Assembly (NCBI GenBank): GCA_002449695.1
Contig: DJXI01000015.1
Span: 1-23,765, forward strand
Direction: 5' to 3'
Length of the DNA stretch: 23,765 nt
DNA from: Verrucomicrobia bacterium UBA7008
Lineage (GTDB): Bacteria; Verrucomicrobiota; Kiritimatiellia; RFP12; UBA1067
Below, one piece after another: positions 1 through 6,881 of the stretch (the stretch's first letter is position 1; every line of letters starts with the position of its first letter). Made by a program: the position numbers and the translations under genes. Under the pieces are notes generated by a model, which was given only the letters and a program-made list of their open reading frames with translations, was not told where the DNA came from and ran no database searches.

Positions 1-13
1 GAAGGGGGGGCTG

Positions 14-79
14 CGAACATGCGTGTTCAGAAACGCGAACATGCGTATTCACAATCACGAACATGCGTGTTCACAAACA
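14..79. repeat. Three 22-bp tandem repeats with a LexA-like dyad
   Basis: Three direct copies of a 22-bp unit lie head to tail at 14-35, 36-57 and 58-79. Each begins CGAACATGCGTGTTCA, or has one change in the middle copy (TATTC for TGTTC). Within the unit, GAACA and TGTTC form a dyad with a 4-base centre. GAAC/GTTC half sites are typical of LexA operators, but the 6-base gap between GAAC and GTTC differs from the Bacillus-type 4-base gap, so the regulator is uncertain. There is no spacer diversity, so this is not a CRISPR array. The gene it would serve is probably off the left edge. Confidence 0.75.
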
Positions 80-182
80 GACGATCTCACGCAGAGGTGC
101 CGAGAGAGGCTCAGAGCGCAGAGATTCTTTTGGAAATGTGAGGCGAGCCCCCAAACAACATTCATATTTTCCTCATTCAAGC
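80..182. other. Non-coding stretch with degenerate CGCAGAG repeat
   Basis: No convincing gene. Positions 86-126 contain a degenerate run built on CTCACGCAGAG, CCGAGAGAGG and GCGCAGAG. It resembles, in the opposite orientation, the cleaner element at 14241-14271. Short ORFs here read only through this repeat and are not credible. Confidence 0.5.
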
Positions 183-281
183 TCATTTATGGCCCATTAT
201 CGCCTCTTCATCCGGGGTCTGCCCCCACGGGCCTTCAAGCGAGTATGATTCGCCAGCCAGGATTTCGTCTTTCAGATTCAT
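183..281 (-). CDS. Possible 32-aa small ORF coupled to the upstream gene
   Basis: An ATG at 281 overlaps the TGA stop of the preceding gene (ATGA), and a 32-codon frame runs to a TGA at 183-185. The product is acidic, starts MNLKDEILAGE and ends EEAIMGHK. I do not recognise it. The start-stop overlap is the only positive argument. It could be a remnant of a truncated gene, or chance. No membrane segment or Cys motif is visible. Confidence 0.3.
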   Translation of the reverse strand: MNLKDEILAGESYSLEGPWGQTPDEEAIMGHK

Positions 282-850
282 TGTTTCGCTCCTCCATTAG
301 CCATTGCAAGTCCAATGCCGAATGATGCGAGTCCTAAAACTCCTGCGGGGATTCGTCCATGCGCAAGAGTAAAAATAGCCGAGTATAGCGAATAAAGCCA
401 GACGGAAACAACGATTTCTTCGTGATCGGCTTGTCGTAATTCCGCCGCAAATGCATCTGCTGCGATGGGGTCCTTGAAAAGCGCGTTGGCATGTTGTCCC
501 CACACAATCATACCGGCTCCTGTAAAGACACCCCATTTCACTAGAAAAACATTGTCTTTGGCAGACAATTCCTTGATCATGCCTCCCATTTTCGGATTCA
601 ACAGCATCGCCAATGTCTCAGCATGGGCGACACGCCTCTGTCGCTCGTCAAATGATGCATTGGGTTCAAAACTGTCGAAAACTGCAAGGCAAAATTCGAC
701 GACATCATGCAATAAACCCAAAGGGGCGAATACCTTACTAGTGACAACAAGGCAGCGTAGCGACACCCAAAGTTCTTGCGGTTCATTCTGTTTTGCCTCG
801 ACTTCCGCAACAATTCTTTGTGTTATGTCTCGTATTTCGAGTTCTTTCAT
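278..850 (-). CDS. Hypothetical protein, last long gene of the defence operon
   Basis: A 190-aa protein that I do not recognise. I chose the ATG at 850 because GGAGGGTGATA lies directly before it; an in-frame ATG at 901 has no such site and would run into radC. The N-terminal half is helical and charged. The C-terminal 45 residues (after EEIVVSVWLY) are hydrophobic and glycine-rich and may form one or two membrane-associated helices. It follows radC by 26 nt, so it is probably co-transcribed with the island operon. A membrane-linked role in defence would be guesswork. Confidence 0.75.
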   Translation of the reverse strand: MKELEIRDITQRIVAEVEAKQNEPQELWVSLRCLVVTSKVFAPLGLLHDVVEFCLAVFDSFEPNASFDERQRRVAHAETLAMLLNPKMGGMIKELSAKDNVFLVKWGVFTGAGMIVWGQHANALFKDPIAADAFAAELRQADHEEIVVSVWLYSLYSAIFTLAHGRIPAGVLGLASFGIGLAMANGGAKQ

Positions 851-876
851 TATCACCCTCCATGTGGCAGTTCGAT

Positions 877-1671
877 TCACTTGAAGATATCTGGGTAGCA
901 ATCACGTATCGAAACATAGCCACTCCCGCCGTTAGACTCGGGAGAGCCCAACACAAGATGATCACGGAGTCGGATATCAGCGATTTTGGCGACTTTGGCC
1001 AATTCATTCGTACGCTCGAAGTCTTGTGCGCCGGGATTGGGATTTCCGCTTGGATGATTGTGCGCGACATAAATTGAATGTGCGCCCCAGCGTAATGCCT
1101 GCTTGAAGACTTCGCGAGGATGCATCAGCGTTGCATTCGTCGTTCCACGAGAAACAAGAAACGGCTCACAGATCGGCTTACGATCTGCATCAAGAGCCAA
1201 CACGAACACGTTCTCCTGTTCGTCATCGACGGTGAAGCAAGTCCTGAAAAGCGCGTATGCGGTATTGGCATCGACTATCCGCAATTCATGAAGATCGCCC
1301 GGCGCAAGACGCTGACGGCGCCTCCCAAGTTCAAACGCCGCCGCAAGTTCAAGGCATTTCACCTCGCCGAATCCAGCGATCCGCGCTCTGGGATTTGCTT
1401 TATTGTATTCCTTTACACGCGCAAGTATAGAACGCCAGTCGGATGAAACAAGCGCACGTAGAGAGCCAAACGCCCCGACCAACCTACGCGCAAGCTCTTT
1501 CACATCACATCCATGTGTCCCAGTACGCAAAAGAATAGCAACCAGCGTTTCGTCCGGCACTTCGCGCGGATTGGCCGTGCGCTTGAACTGCTCACGCGGT
1601 AATTCGTCTGAGACGTATGCGCCGCGGAAATTGTTCTTCTCGCAATCTGTCAGCTTTCCTGCCATCCTCAT
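877..1671 (-). CDS. radC: RadC-family protein (JAB/MPN domain)
   Basis: A 264-aa RadC/UPF0758 protein. Residues 36-75 and 95-118 give the helix-hairpin-helix-like N-terminal part (FGEVKCLELAAAFELGRR). The C-terminal JAB domain keeps the metalloprotease-type signature, with H204, H206, PSG and D217 in the AHNHPSGNPNPGAQD stretch. RadC was once thought to act in DNA repair; its biochemical role is not settled, and copies are common in phage, plasmid and defence loci. The ATG at 1671 overlaps the TGA of the specificity gene (ATGA), so translation is coupled. A second ATG six bases inside is also possible. Its place in a restriction operon suggests an accessory copy, not the housekeeping one. Confidence 0.9.
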   Translation of the reverse strand: MRMAGKLTDCEKNNFRGAYVSDELPREQFKRTANPREVPDETLVAILLRTGTHGCDVKELARRLVGAFGSLRALVSSDWRSILARVKEYNKANPRARIAGFGEVKCLELAAAFELGRRRQRLAPGDLHELRIVDANTAYALFRTCFTVDDEQENVFVLALDADRKPICEPFLVSRGTTNATLMHPREVFKQALRWGAHSIYVAHNHPSGNPNPGAQDFERTNELAKVAKIADIRLRDHLVLGSPESNGGSGYVSIRDCYPDIFK

Positions 1672-2834
1672 TCGCCGTTCTCATCAGCAGCCACCCTGAG
1701 CGAGTCCTCCTCTTCTGGCGCCTCAGCAAGATTAGACGATACACGACTTCCACCTTTAGCACACTTCTTCGTGGTTGAAATGCGTTTGGCGGCAAAGTCC
1801 GCGACATCCTTAACAACCAATTTCTGCACCGCCCGCATAAACGTCTCCATGTAGTTGTAGTCGGGCAAGCCGGAGGCGAGTGCGGGAAGCATTATGTTGA
1901 GTGCATCCGCATCTTTTGCATAGAAATTACGCCCGTAGTCAAATGCGCCCGTATGAGCCGCCTTGTGACAAGCCGCCGTCACAAACATCGCCGCGTGATT
2001 GGGCAATTCTTCCGTATGAACTACAGCCACATGATCGTCTGCTCCATACTCGCAATTGCGGTATTTTGCAGATCCGAACATGTCGATTGTCGTGGTGTTT
2101 CTCCTGAACACTTCCACTTTGTTCCCGATAAAAGCCGAAACGCCCTGTTCCGCTTCGCCAGCAGTCACAAAAGGCAAGACACCGGGAATCCTGTCATCGC
2201 TTTTCAGCCGCTTGCCGCGAGTCGAAGGTCCATACAGACACTTGACATTATACTCACGCCATTGAATCTTGCCGAAACTATCGAGCGCCTCGCGCTCGCT
2301 TGCGGACAGCTTGCTGTCCGCAAGGCCGCTTACCTTCAGGTAAGCGGCCAGTTCGCGTATACGCTCCTCTTCGAGTTCGCGTATACGCTCCTCTTCGAGT
2401 TCGCGTATGAACGAATCCATAAACGCAAAGTCAATCTCGCCAGAAGCAGTCACGGGAAGAGAAACAAAATCGCCCTTTATCTTTTGCTTGCTAATACTGT
2501 TCCCCCACGTGTACTTGTGCCCAAGACTACGAGCGATACACGCCACCATAAAAAGCAGGTGCGGCTTCGTGGCATTGACCTCATCATACAAATACAAAGC
2601 AAGGTTATGACTGTCATTTGAGAAGAAATCATCTTCCTGATAACTTACAACAAAAGTCTTGCCGCCAATAAAGATACAGTTTCCAGCCTCCTTCAAATCT
2701 GCTCTGTAACCAATGTACGAAGAAACGGCATTGTTCTCGGCACTTGCGCAAAGATAAGGGGTAGCCCCGCTTCCAGGAACGATTTCTGTCGAAAGAATAC
2801 AATGCGTGTTATTGACATTAAACACTTTGGTCAC
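1668..2834 (-). CDS. Restriction-modification specificity subunit (S/BcgI-B-like)
   Basis: This protein has two target-recognition domains (TRDs). TRD1 covers residues 1-140 and TRD2 roughly 188-365, joined by a helical spacer with an 8-residue repeat (IRELEEER, residues 143-162). TRD2 opens with IQWREYNVKCLYG. The matching TRD1 opening, VKWGEFKVTKVFN, begins upstream of the first usual start codon: the GTG at 2834 encodes the V of that motif. The open frame continues to a stop at 2934-2936 with no ATG, GTG or TTG. The real N-terminus is therefore probably made from an AUA at 2888 or by -1 frameshifting from the methylase gene, which would give about 406 residues of S sequence. Alternatively the gene starts at GTG and has a clipped TRD1. 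It would direct the upstream enzyme to a bipartite DNA target. Confidence 0.85.
   Translation of the reverse strand: MTKVFNVNNTHCILSTEIVPGSGATPYLCASAENNAVSSYIGYRADLKEAGNCIFIGGKTFVVSYQEDDFFSNDSHNLALYLYDEVNATKPHLLFMVACIARSLGHKYTWGNSISKQKIKGDFVSLPVTASGEIDFAFMDSFIRELEEERIRELEEERIRELAAYLKVSGLADSKLSASEREALDSFGKIQWREYNVKCLYGPSTRGKRLKSDDRIPGVLPFVTAGEAEQGVSAFIGNKVEVFRRNTTTIDMFGSAKYRNCEYGADDHVAVVHTEELPNHAAMFVTAACHKAAHTGAFDYGRNFYAKDADALNIMLPALASGLPDYNYMETFMRAVQKLVVKDVADFAAKRISTTKKCAKGGSRVSSNLAEAPEEEDSLRVAADENGE
2351..2408 (-). repeat. 24-bp tandem repeat in the S-subunit spacer
   Basis: Two perfect 24-bp copies (2351-2374 and 2375-2398) and ten bases of a third encode IRELEEER-IRELEEER-IREL in the helix linking the two recognition domains. 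In EcoR124-type S subunits, the number of short repeats in this spacer sets the distance between the two half sites. Gain or loss of a 24-bp copy would stay in frame. Confidence 0.9.
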
Positions 2835-2842
2835 TTTGAATT

Positions 2843-2923
2843 CGCCCCACTTGACCGCTGAGAGTCTTTTGCCAAGTGGGGCGTCTATTTTCCCAGCCCA
2901 GGCCCTCCGCTTGCCGCCTCCTT
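2843..2923 (-). promoter_or_regulatory. Candidate -1 ribosomal frameshift signal at the methylase/S junction
   Basis: Read on the minus strand, the methylase gene ends CTG GGA AAA TAG. G GGA AAA (2894-2888) is an X XXY YYZ slippery heptamer in the methylase frame. Slipping back one base continues as AUA GAC GCC, exactly the frame of the S gene. GGAGGG (2908-2903) lies 8 nt before the heptamer, and AAGGAGG (2923-2917) lies further upstream. A perfect 11-bp inverted repeat (2873-2883 with 2843-2853, 19-nt loop) begins 4 nt after the heptamer. The same three-part layout drives frameshifting in E. coli dnaX. Efficiency and function are inferred. Confidence 0.5.
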
Positions 2924-4936
2924 TTTGAGGAGGTTAGAGACTTCCCAGGCGAGATAGTCGGCGACCGTCTTCTTGAAGTCGGCGAGTGTCGGCCTTGCGT
3001 CGATCGGCGCGGTCTGGTTCCAGTCGGAGCCGTTCGCGGGGTCGATGGTTCCTTCGTAGTATTCCTTCTCGGTGAAGATCTTGAGCTTCTTCTTGCCGAA
3101 TCGGACGAGATTGACAAGCTCGGCGTATCGCGCCTTTGCGTCGCCAAGGTCGCGCAGGTTGACGGACGCCTTCTTGCGGTTGGTGCGTTTGTAGCCGTCG
3201 TTCGAGAAGTCGATGAATTTCACCGTGTCGTCTTTCCGGTGCGCTTCGCCCACGCGGAAGACATAGATTTGAGTCTGGACAGAGGACTTGCCGATAAATA
3301 GATCAAGCGGCATCTTGATTGAAGCGAGAAGCGTCGAATGCGTAAGGATTCTTTTGTTGAACTCGGCGGCCTTACCGCTTCCGGCGGAGTTTTGGATGAT
3401 GATTGCAGCATAGCCCTTCTGCATCATCGAAAGAGCCCTCTCAACGAAAATCATACCGTTGCCAGGCCAAGAATAAGGCGGATTGAGGACGAAGGCTGTT
3501 GCGGGAAACTTCTCATCTGTCTTTCCGAAGCCATAATATCCGTCGAAGTCGTTCAGAGAGTCACGATTGAGAATGTTGGAAGAGCCATCCCCCATGATAA
3601 TCATATTGAGAATGGCTAACATGTAAATGTCAGAAAGAACCTCAAGGCCAAGAAGCTGATTAGCCTTGATTTCAGCTTCCTTAAGAGCGAAGGCATCGGG
3701 AGACTTGAGCTTTGTCTTTGCGTCGGCGAGCATTTCGTTCATTGCAGCGACAAGCAGACCAGCAGAACCTGTGGCGAAATCCCAAACATACGAATCCTTG
3801 TCCACACGAGCGAGGCGCACAAGGAGCGTTGCGACGTATGACGGCGTGAGAACAACATCGTTGAGTTTATCCTGCGTAAATCCAAGCCACGAATACATCT
3901 CGTTGAAGAGTTTGCCCGTGAAGTCGGTGGTAAGGCCAATCTTGTAGTAGATACCAAGGTCGTCCACGATCTTGGTGAATACACGCTTGAGCTGGCTTTC
4001 GCCGTTTACGGGCTTGTTGATGTTGTCCGTGGTGAGGGTGTTCTGAAGCGTCCGGACAATGAGGTCCTTCTTATCGCTTGGCAGCTTCTTTTCCTTTAGA
4101 AATGCATCAATTTTGCGCAGGATTATATCTCCATCACGGTTGCCGTCCTCTGTAGAGGACTTTAATTCGGATTTTTCAAGTGTCGCAACTTTTCCTGGAA
4201 TACCGATTGTGGCGATAATTGACGCGGCAACAAGATGGACACGGGCGCTTTCGGAAAGACCTTTTTCCTGCTGGTAAATGTCGTTGTTGAGACGAACGAG
4301 ACTTGCCCCAATTTCCCGGTCGCGTTGTTCCTTCAGTCGTTCGACTTCCTTCGGCGTGAGGGACAGAGCCTTCACCTTATCGACGAATGTACCGAAATTC
4401 TTCTTGCGCAGGAAAGAGAGATCGGTGTAGTCTGCCACCTTCTGCCCAGTACCGAAATTGGATTTCGCCACAAGGTAAACGCCAATTTCATGGTGAAGAG
4501 TGCCAATGGCGTCCTTCCAGCCTGTAACACCAATGGCAATCACATCAGTGTAATCGGTATAATGAAGAAGCGCGTTGGCGTAATGGACAGCTCCGTTTAC
4601 TGCATATGAATTGATGTTCTTGAAGTCCGGCTCATTCTTCGCGTTGCGATTGGCAATTTGTCCATCAGAACCGAACTTTACAAGTCGATCCTTATAGCCT
4701 TTGTATTCGATGAGGATTGGCCAATAAGTAAGATTGGAATCTCGTAAAAGAAGCTTTGCGTCGGGGCGGTTCCCGCCAACGCCGCCACTCTTTGAATGAT
4801 ATTCTTCGAGTGCCTTGTCGATCTGAGGGTTTAGGGGCTCTTGCTGAAGCTTGTAGTCCAAGCCGTATGACTTCAGCCAACCGTTCACAAGGTCGGCAAC
4901 ATTCGGTTCCACGGATTTCTGTGATGCGTTTTTCAT
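2885..4936 (-). CDS. BcgI-like fused endonuclease-adenine methyltransferase
   Basis: A 683-aa protein with an N-terminal nuclease-like block, where PDAKLLL (D59) is followed by LIEYKG (E77, K79) as in PD-(D/E)XK enzymes. A helical linker follows, then an N6-adenine methyltransferase domain: motif I DFATGSAG at 387-394, the GLEVLSDIYMLAILNMI block near 430-446, and catalytic NPPY at 485-488. The adjacent specificity gene and the absence of an HsdR motor gene match the type IIB/BcgI plan (A subunit about 640 aa plus B subunit), in which one polypeptide cuts and methylates. SD GGAAGGAG precedes the ATG at 4936. It follows the TIR gene by 19 nt. The stop lies inside a candidate frameshift signal, so some product may be a 1089-residue fusion with S. 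Nuclease activity is inferred from motif spacing only. Confidence 0.88.
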   Translation of the reverse strand: MKNASQKSVEPNVADLVNGWLKSYGLDYKLQQEPLNPQIDKALEEYHSKSGGVGGNRPDAKLLLRDSNLTYWPILIEYKGYKDRLVKFGSDGQIANRNAKNEPDFKNINSYAVNGAVHYANALLHYTDYTDVIAIGVTGWKDAIGTLHHEIGVYLVAKSNFGTGQKVADYTDLSFLRKKNFGTFVDKVKALSLTPKEVERLKEQRDREIGASLVRLNNDIYQQEKGLSESARVHLVAASIIATIGIPGKVATLEKSELKSSTEDGNRDGDIILRKIDAFLKEKKLPSDKKDLIVRTLQNTLTTDNINKPVNGESQLKRVFTKIVDDLGIYYKIGLTTDFTGKLFNEMYSWLGFTQDKLNDVVLTPSYVATLLVRLARVDKDSYVWDFATGSAGLLVAAMNEMLADAKTKLKSPDAFALKEAEIKANQLLGLEVLSDIYMLAILNMIIMGDGSSNILNRDSLNDFDGYYGFGKTDEKFPATAFVLNPPYSWPGNGMIFVERALSMMQKGYAAIIIQNSAGSGKAAEFNKRILTHSTLLASIKMPLDLFIGKSSVQTQIYVFRVGEAHRKDDTVKFIDFSNDGYKRTNRKKASVNLRDLGDAKARYAELVNLVRFGKKKLKIFTEKEYYEGTIDPANGSDWNQTAPIDARPTLADFKKTVADYLAWEVSNLLKKEAASGGPGLGK

Positions 4937-4955
4937 TTTTACTCCTTCCTAAGCC

Positions 4956-5864
4956 TTACGCCATCAAAGCCATCGTACATTTCCCATTTTCAAGCGAAAT
5001 CCCTGCCTCGCGTATTTCCTTAACAAGTTGAATTTTCCATCCTCCGTTTGAATCATACGGAACATAAAGGACGCCCAACACATCGGTCGGTGTTTCTATC
5101 TCACCAGACTGAAGAACACACACGCGTTCACGCCCAAGCCGACCGATGAAATAGCCCAACTCCATAATAACATTTTGCCGCGCACGGTTCTGCAATTTAT
5201 CTTTCCTCCCTTTCTCATTACCTTCATCATCAGGGGAAAATAATACAACAGCAAAAGCGACATCTGCATTCGCCTCAAACTTCTCAATGATTGTCTTTCC
5301 TCCATTTGCTTGCTCATGCAGAATTATAGGCTGCAAGTCTAATTTTTCAAGGAACCTCGCAACCGAAGACTTCATTCCTTCATCATGTCCATGCACTACA
5401 AAGACCTTACGAGAGTTGATTCCTTCGTTACGCATATCACGACTCTGTTCCGCCGTCTCCACATTTCCACCTACAGGTATCTGTCCAGATTCATCAGGAT
5501 AAAAATCCTTAACTTCAGTCACAATCGCCAAGAGACATTCACGCGCAGTTTGCAAGCCGGACAAGTAGAAGCTCTGATAATCGGTATCACGATTATCACC
5601 ATAAGGGCTAAAAGAAATGATAGGCGGATAGTACGAGATCGCCTTGAAGTCATGAAGTTGGCGTGATTTGGGACCAAAGGCATGAAGTAATAACGTCTCA
5701 GTTTCACGTAACCACATGGAAAACTCCATAGACTTGCGCGTCTTATGCATTAAATCGGCAATGGCCTTAATCTTATCACAGACCTTAAGAATCACATCCT
5801 GCCTCGGCATACGAAGCGCCGGCTCGTAGTCGATTTCATCTTCTGTTTGCACATGTTTTGCCAT
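4956..5864 (-). CDS. TIR-domain protein (Cap12/Pycsar effector-type)
   Basis: A 302-aa protein. The C-terminal domain (about 153-296) has the signature of the predicted nucleotide-binding TIR family PF10137: KVFVVHGHDE at 153-162, ILHEQANGGKTIIEKFE, AFAVVLFSPDD, and RARQNVIMELGYFIG. E235 in this last block is the expected NAD-cleaving glutamate. The N-terminal 150 residues are not recognised and may be a sensing or oligomerisation part. Relatives are NADase effectors in CBASS and Pycsar systems, but no cyclase or STING gene is present here. SD AAGGAG precedes the ATG at 5864. It sits 39 nt after the ORF6N gene and 19 nt before the restriction-methylation gene, in the middle of the operon. Confidence 0.9.
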   Translation of the reverse strand: MAKHVQTEDEIDYEPALRMPRQDVILKVCDKIKAIADLMHKTRKSMEFSMWLRETETLLLHAFGPKSRQLHDFKAISYYPPIISFSPYGDNRDTDYQSFYLSGLQTARECLLAIVTEVKDFYPDESGQIPVGGNVETAEQSRDMRNEGINSRKVFVVHGHDEGMKSSVARFLEKLDLQPIILHEQANGGKTIIEKFEANADVAFAVVLFSPDDEGNEKGRKDKLQNRARQNVIMELGYFIGRLGRERVCVLQSGEIETPTDVLGVLYVPYDSNGGWKIQLVKEIREAGISLENGKCTMALMA

Positions 5865-5903
5865 ATCGTCTCTCCTTACGCCAATTACGTTTACGTTTCA
5901 ACA

Positions 5904-6881
5904 TCACATCTTTTCATCAACTCCGAACGCCGACCTGTTCCCCATAGCCTTGACGTATGCCGACTTCTTGATGCCGCGAATTACGCCCGCGTCCATCTTA
6001 GTAAAGCCGAAGCACTTGCGGCCAAGGTCTTTCAGCGATGCACCTATCAGATACAGCTCCTTGTCGTCGATAATGAGGAAGCGGTCGTGGAAGGTTTCGT
6101 TGTAGCGGACGGCGAGGCGCGGGTATTGCGCATTGAAGGTTTCGATGTCGGCTGGGGAAATCTTGCGGTGCGGCACGTGCTTTTTGTCGTAATGTTCCGA
6201 GGTGATAATTGCCACCTTCACGCCCTTGCGCTTCTTGGCGAAGAGGTCAAGCGTCTCCGCCGTCGCCCAATTGTCGATCAGAATCAACGACCGCTTGGCG
6301 CCCTGGATCAGCTTCAGCATCAGCGCCCGCGCGTCCCACAACTGCCCTTCGTAGAACACACCCTGCAACGGCGGCTCTGTCGCGTCAAGGCGCTCAAGGA
6401 TGGAATCCACTTTAGCATCCGTGGCAATCTGCCTTTTCTCCACTGTCTCAATCCGCTGAAACATCTGTGCATTCGCAAGCAAGAACCGACGCATCGCTGA
6501 AAAAGCCCGCATGATGCGAATATTCACTTCAATGGCCGTAGGCGAACGTAGGACGCTGCTCAACATGGCAATGCCATTTTCCGTAAACGCGTATGGAAGT
6601 TGTCGATCGCCGCCCCAACTTGAGATGCCAATTTGGCATTTCAAGTTGTTCCATTCTTCAGCGGACAATCTGAACATGAAGTCCTCTGGGAATCGTTCTT
6701 CGTTGCGCTTGACCTGCCTGTTCAATGCTCCAGTCGCAACACCATACAACCCTGCCACATCGCGGTCAAGTATAACCTGCACACCCCGAATCGTCTTAAT
6801 CAATGCCTGAATGTTGCCATCATCACTGACGGCAACAACGTGCACTTGCTGATCAGAAATTGCATCCCCATTCTGCATCAT
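5904..6881 (-). CDS. ORF6N-domain protein with PLD-like C-terminal domain
   Basis: A 325-aa protein. Residues 22-115 form an ORF6N DNA-binding-type domain (VQVILDRDVAGLYGV, RFPEDFMFRLSAEEW, YAFTENGIAML). Residues 169-297 form a phospholipase-D-like domain with one HKD-type motif, H265-x-R267-x4-D272, then GAS at 280-282 (R in place of the usual K). I chose the ATG at 6881 because AAGGAGGCGGC precedes it and it overlaps the RhuM stop. The longer frame up to 7067 lies inside rhuM and is unrelated in sequence. ORF6N proteins occur in phages and near restriction systems; the function is not established. The C-terminal domain is homologous to the end of the adjacent RhuM protein. Confidence 0.85.
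   Translation of the reverse strand: MMQNGDAISDQQVHVVAVSDDGNIQALIKTIRGVQVILDRDVAGLYGVATGALNRQVKRNEERFPEDFMFRLSAEEWNNLKCQIGISSWGGDRQLPYAFTENGIAMLSSVLRSPTAIEVNIRIMRAFSAMRRFLLANAQMFQRIETVEKRQIATDAKVDSILERLDATEPPLQGVFYEGQLWDARALMLKLIQGAKRSLILIDNWATAETLDLFAKKRKGVKVAIITSEHYDKKHVPHRKISPADIETFNAQYPRLAVRYNETFHDRFLIIDDKELYLIGASLKDLGRKCFGFTKMDAGVIRGIKKSAYVKAMGNRSAFGVDEKM

Noticed and set aside
14..79. CRISPR array at the left edge
   Set aside because: The 22-bp units are contiguous with no variable spacers.
57..164. Minus-strand small ORF with SD-like GAGGAAAAT (product MNVVWGLASHF...)
   Set aside because: It runs through the degenerate CGCAGAG repeat and the 22-bp repeats, so its sequence is repeat-derived.
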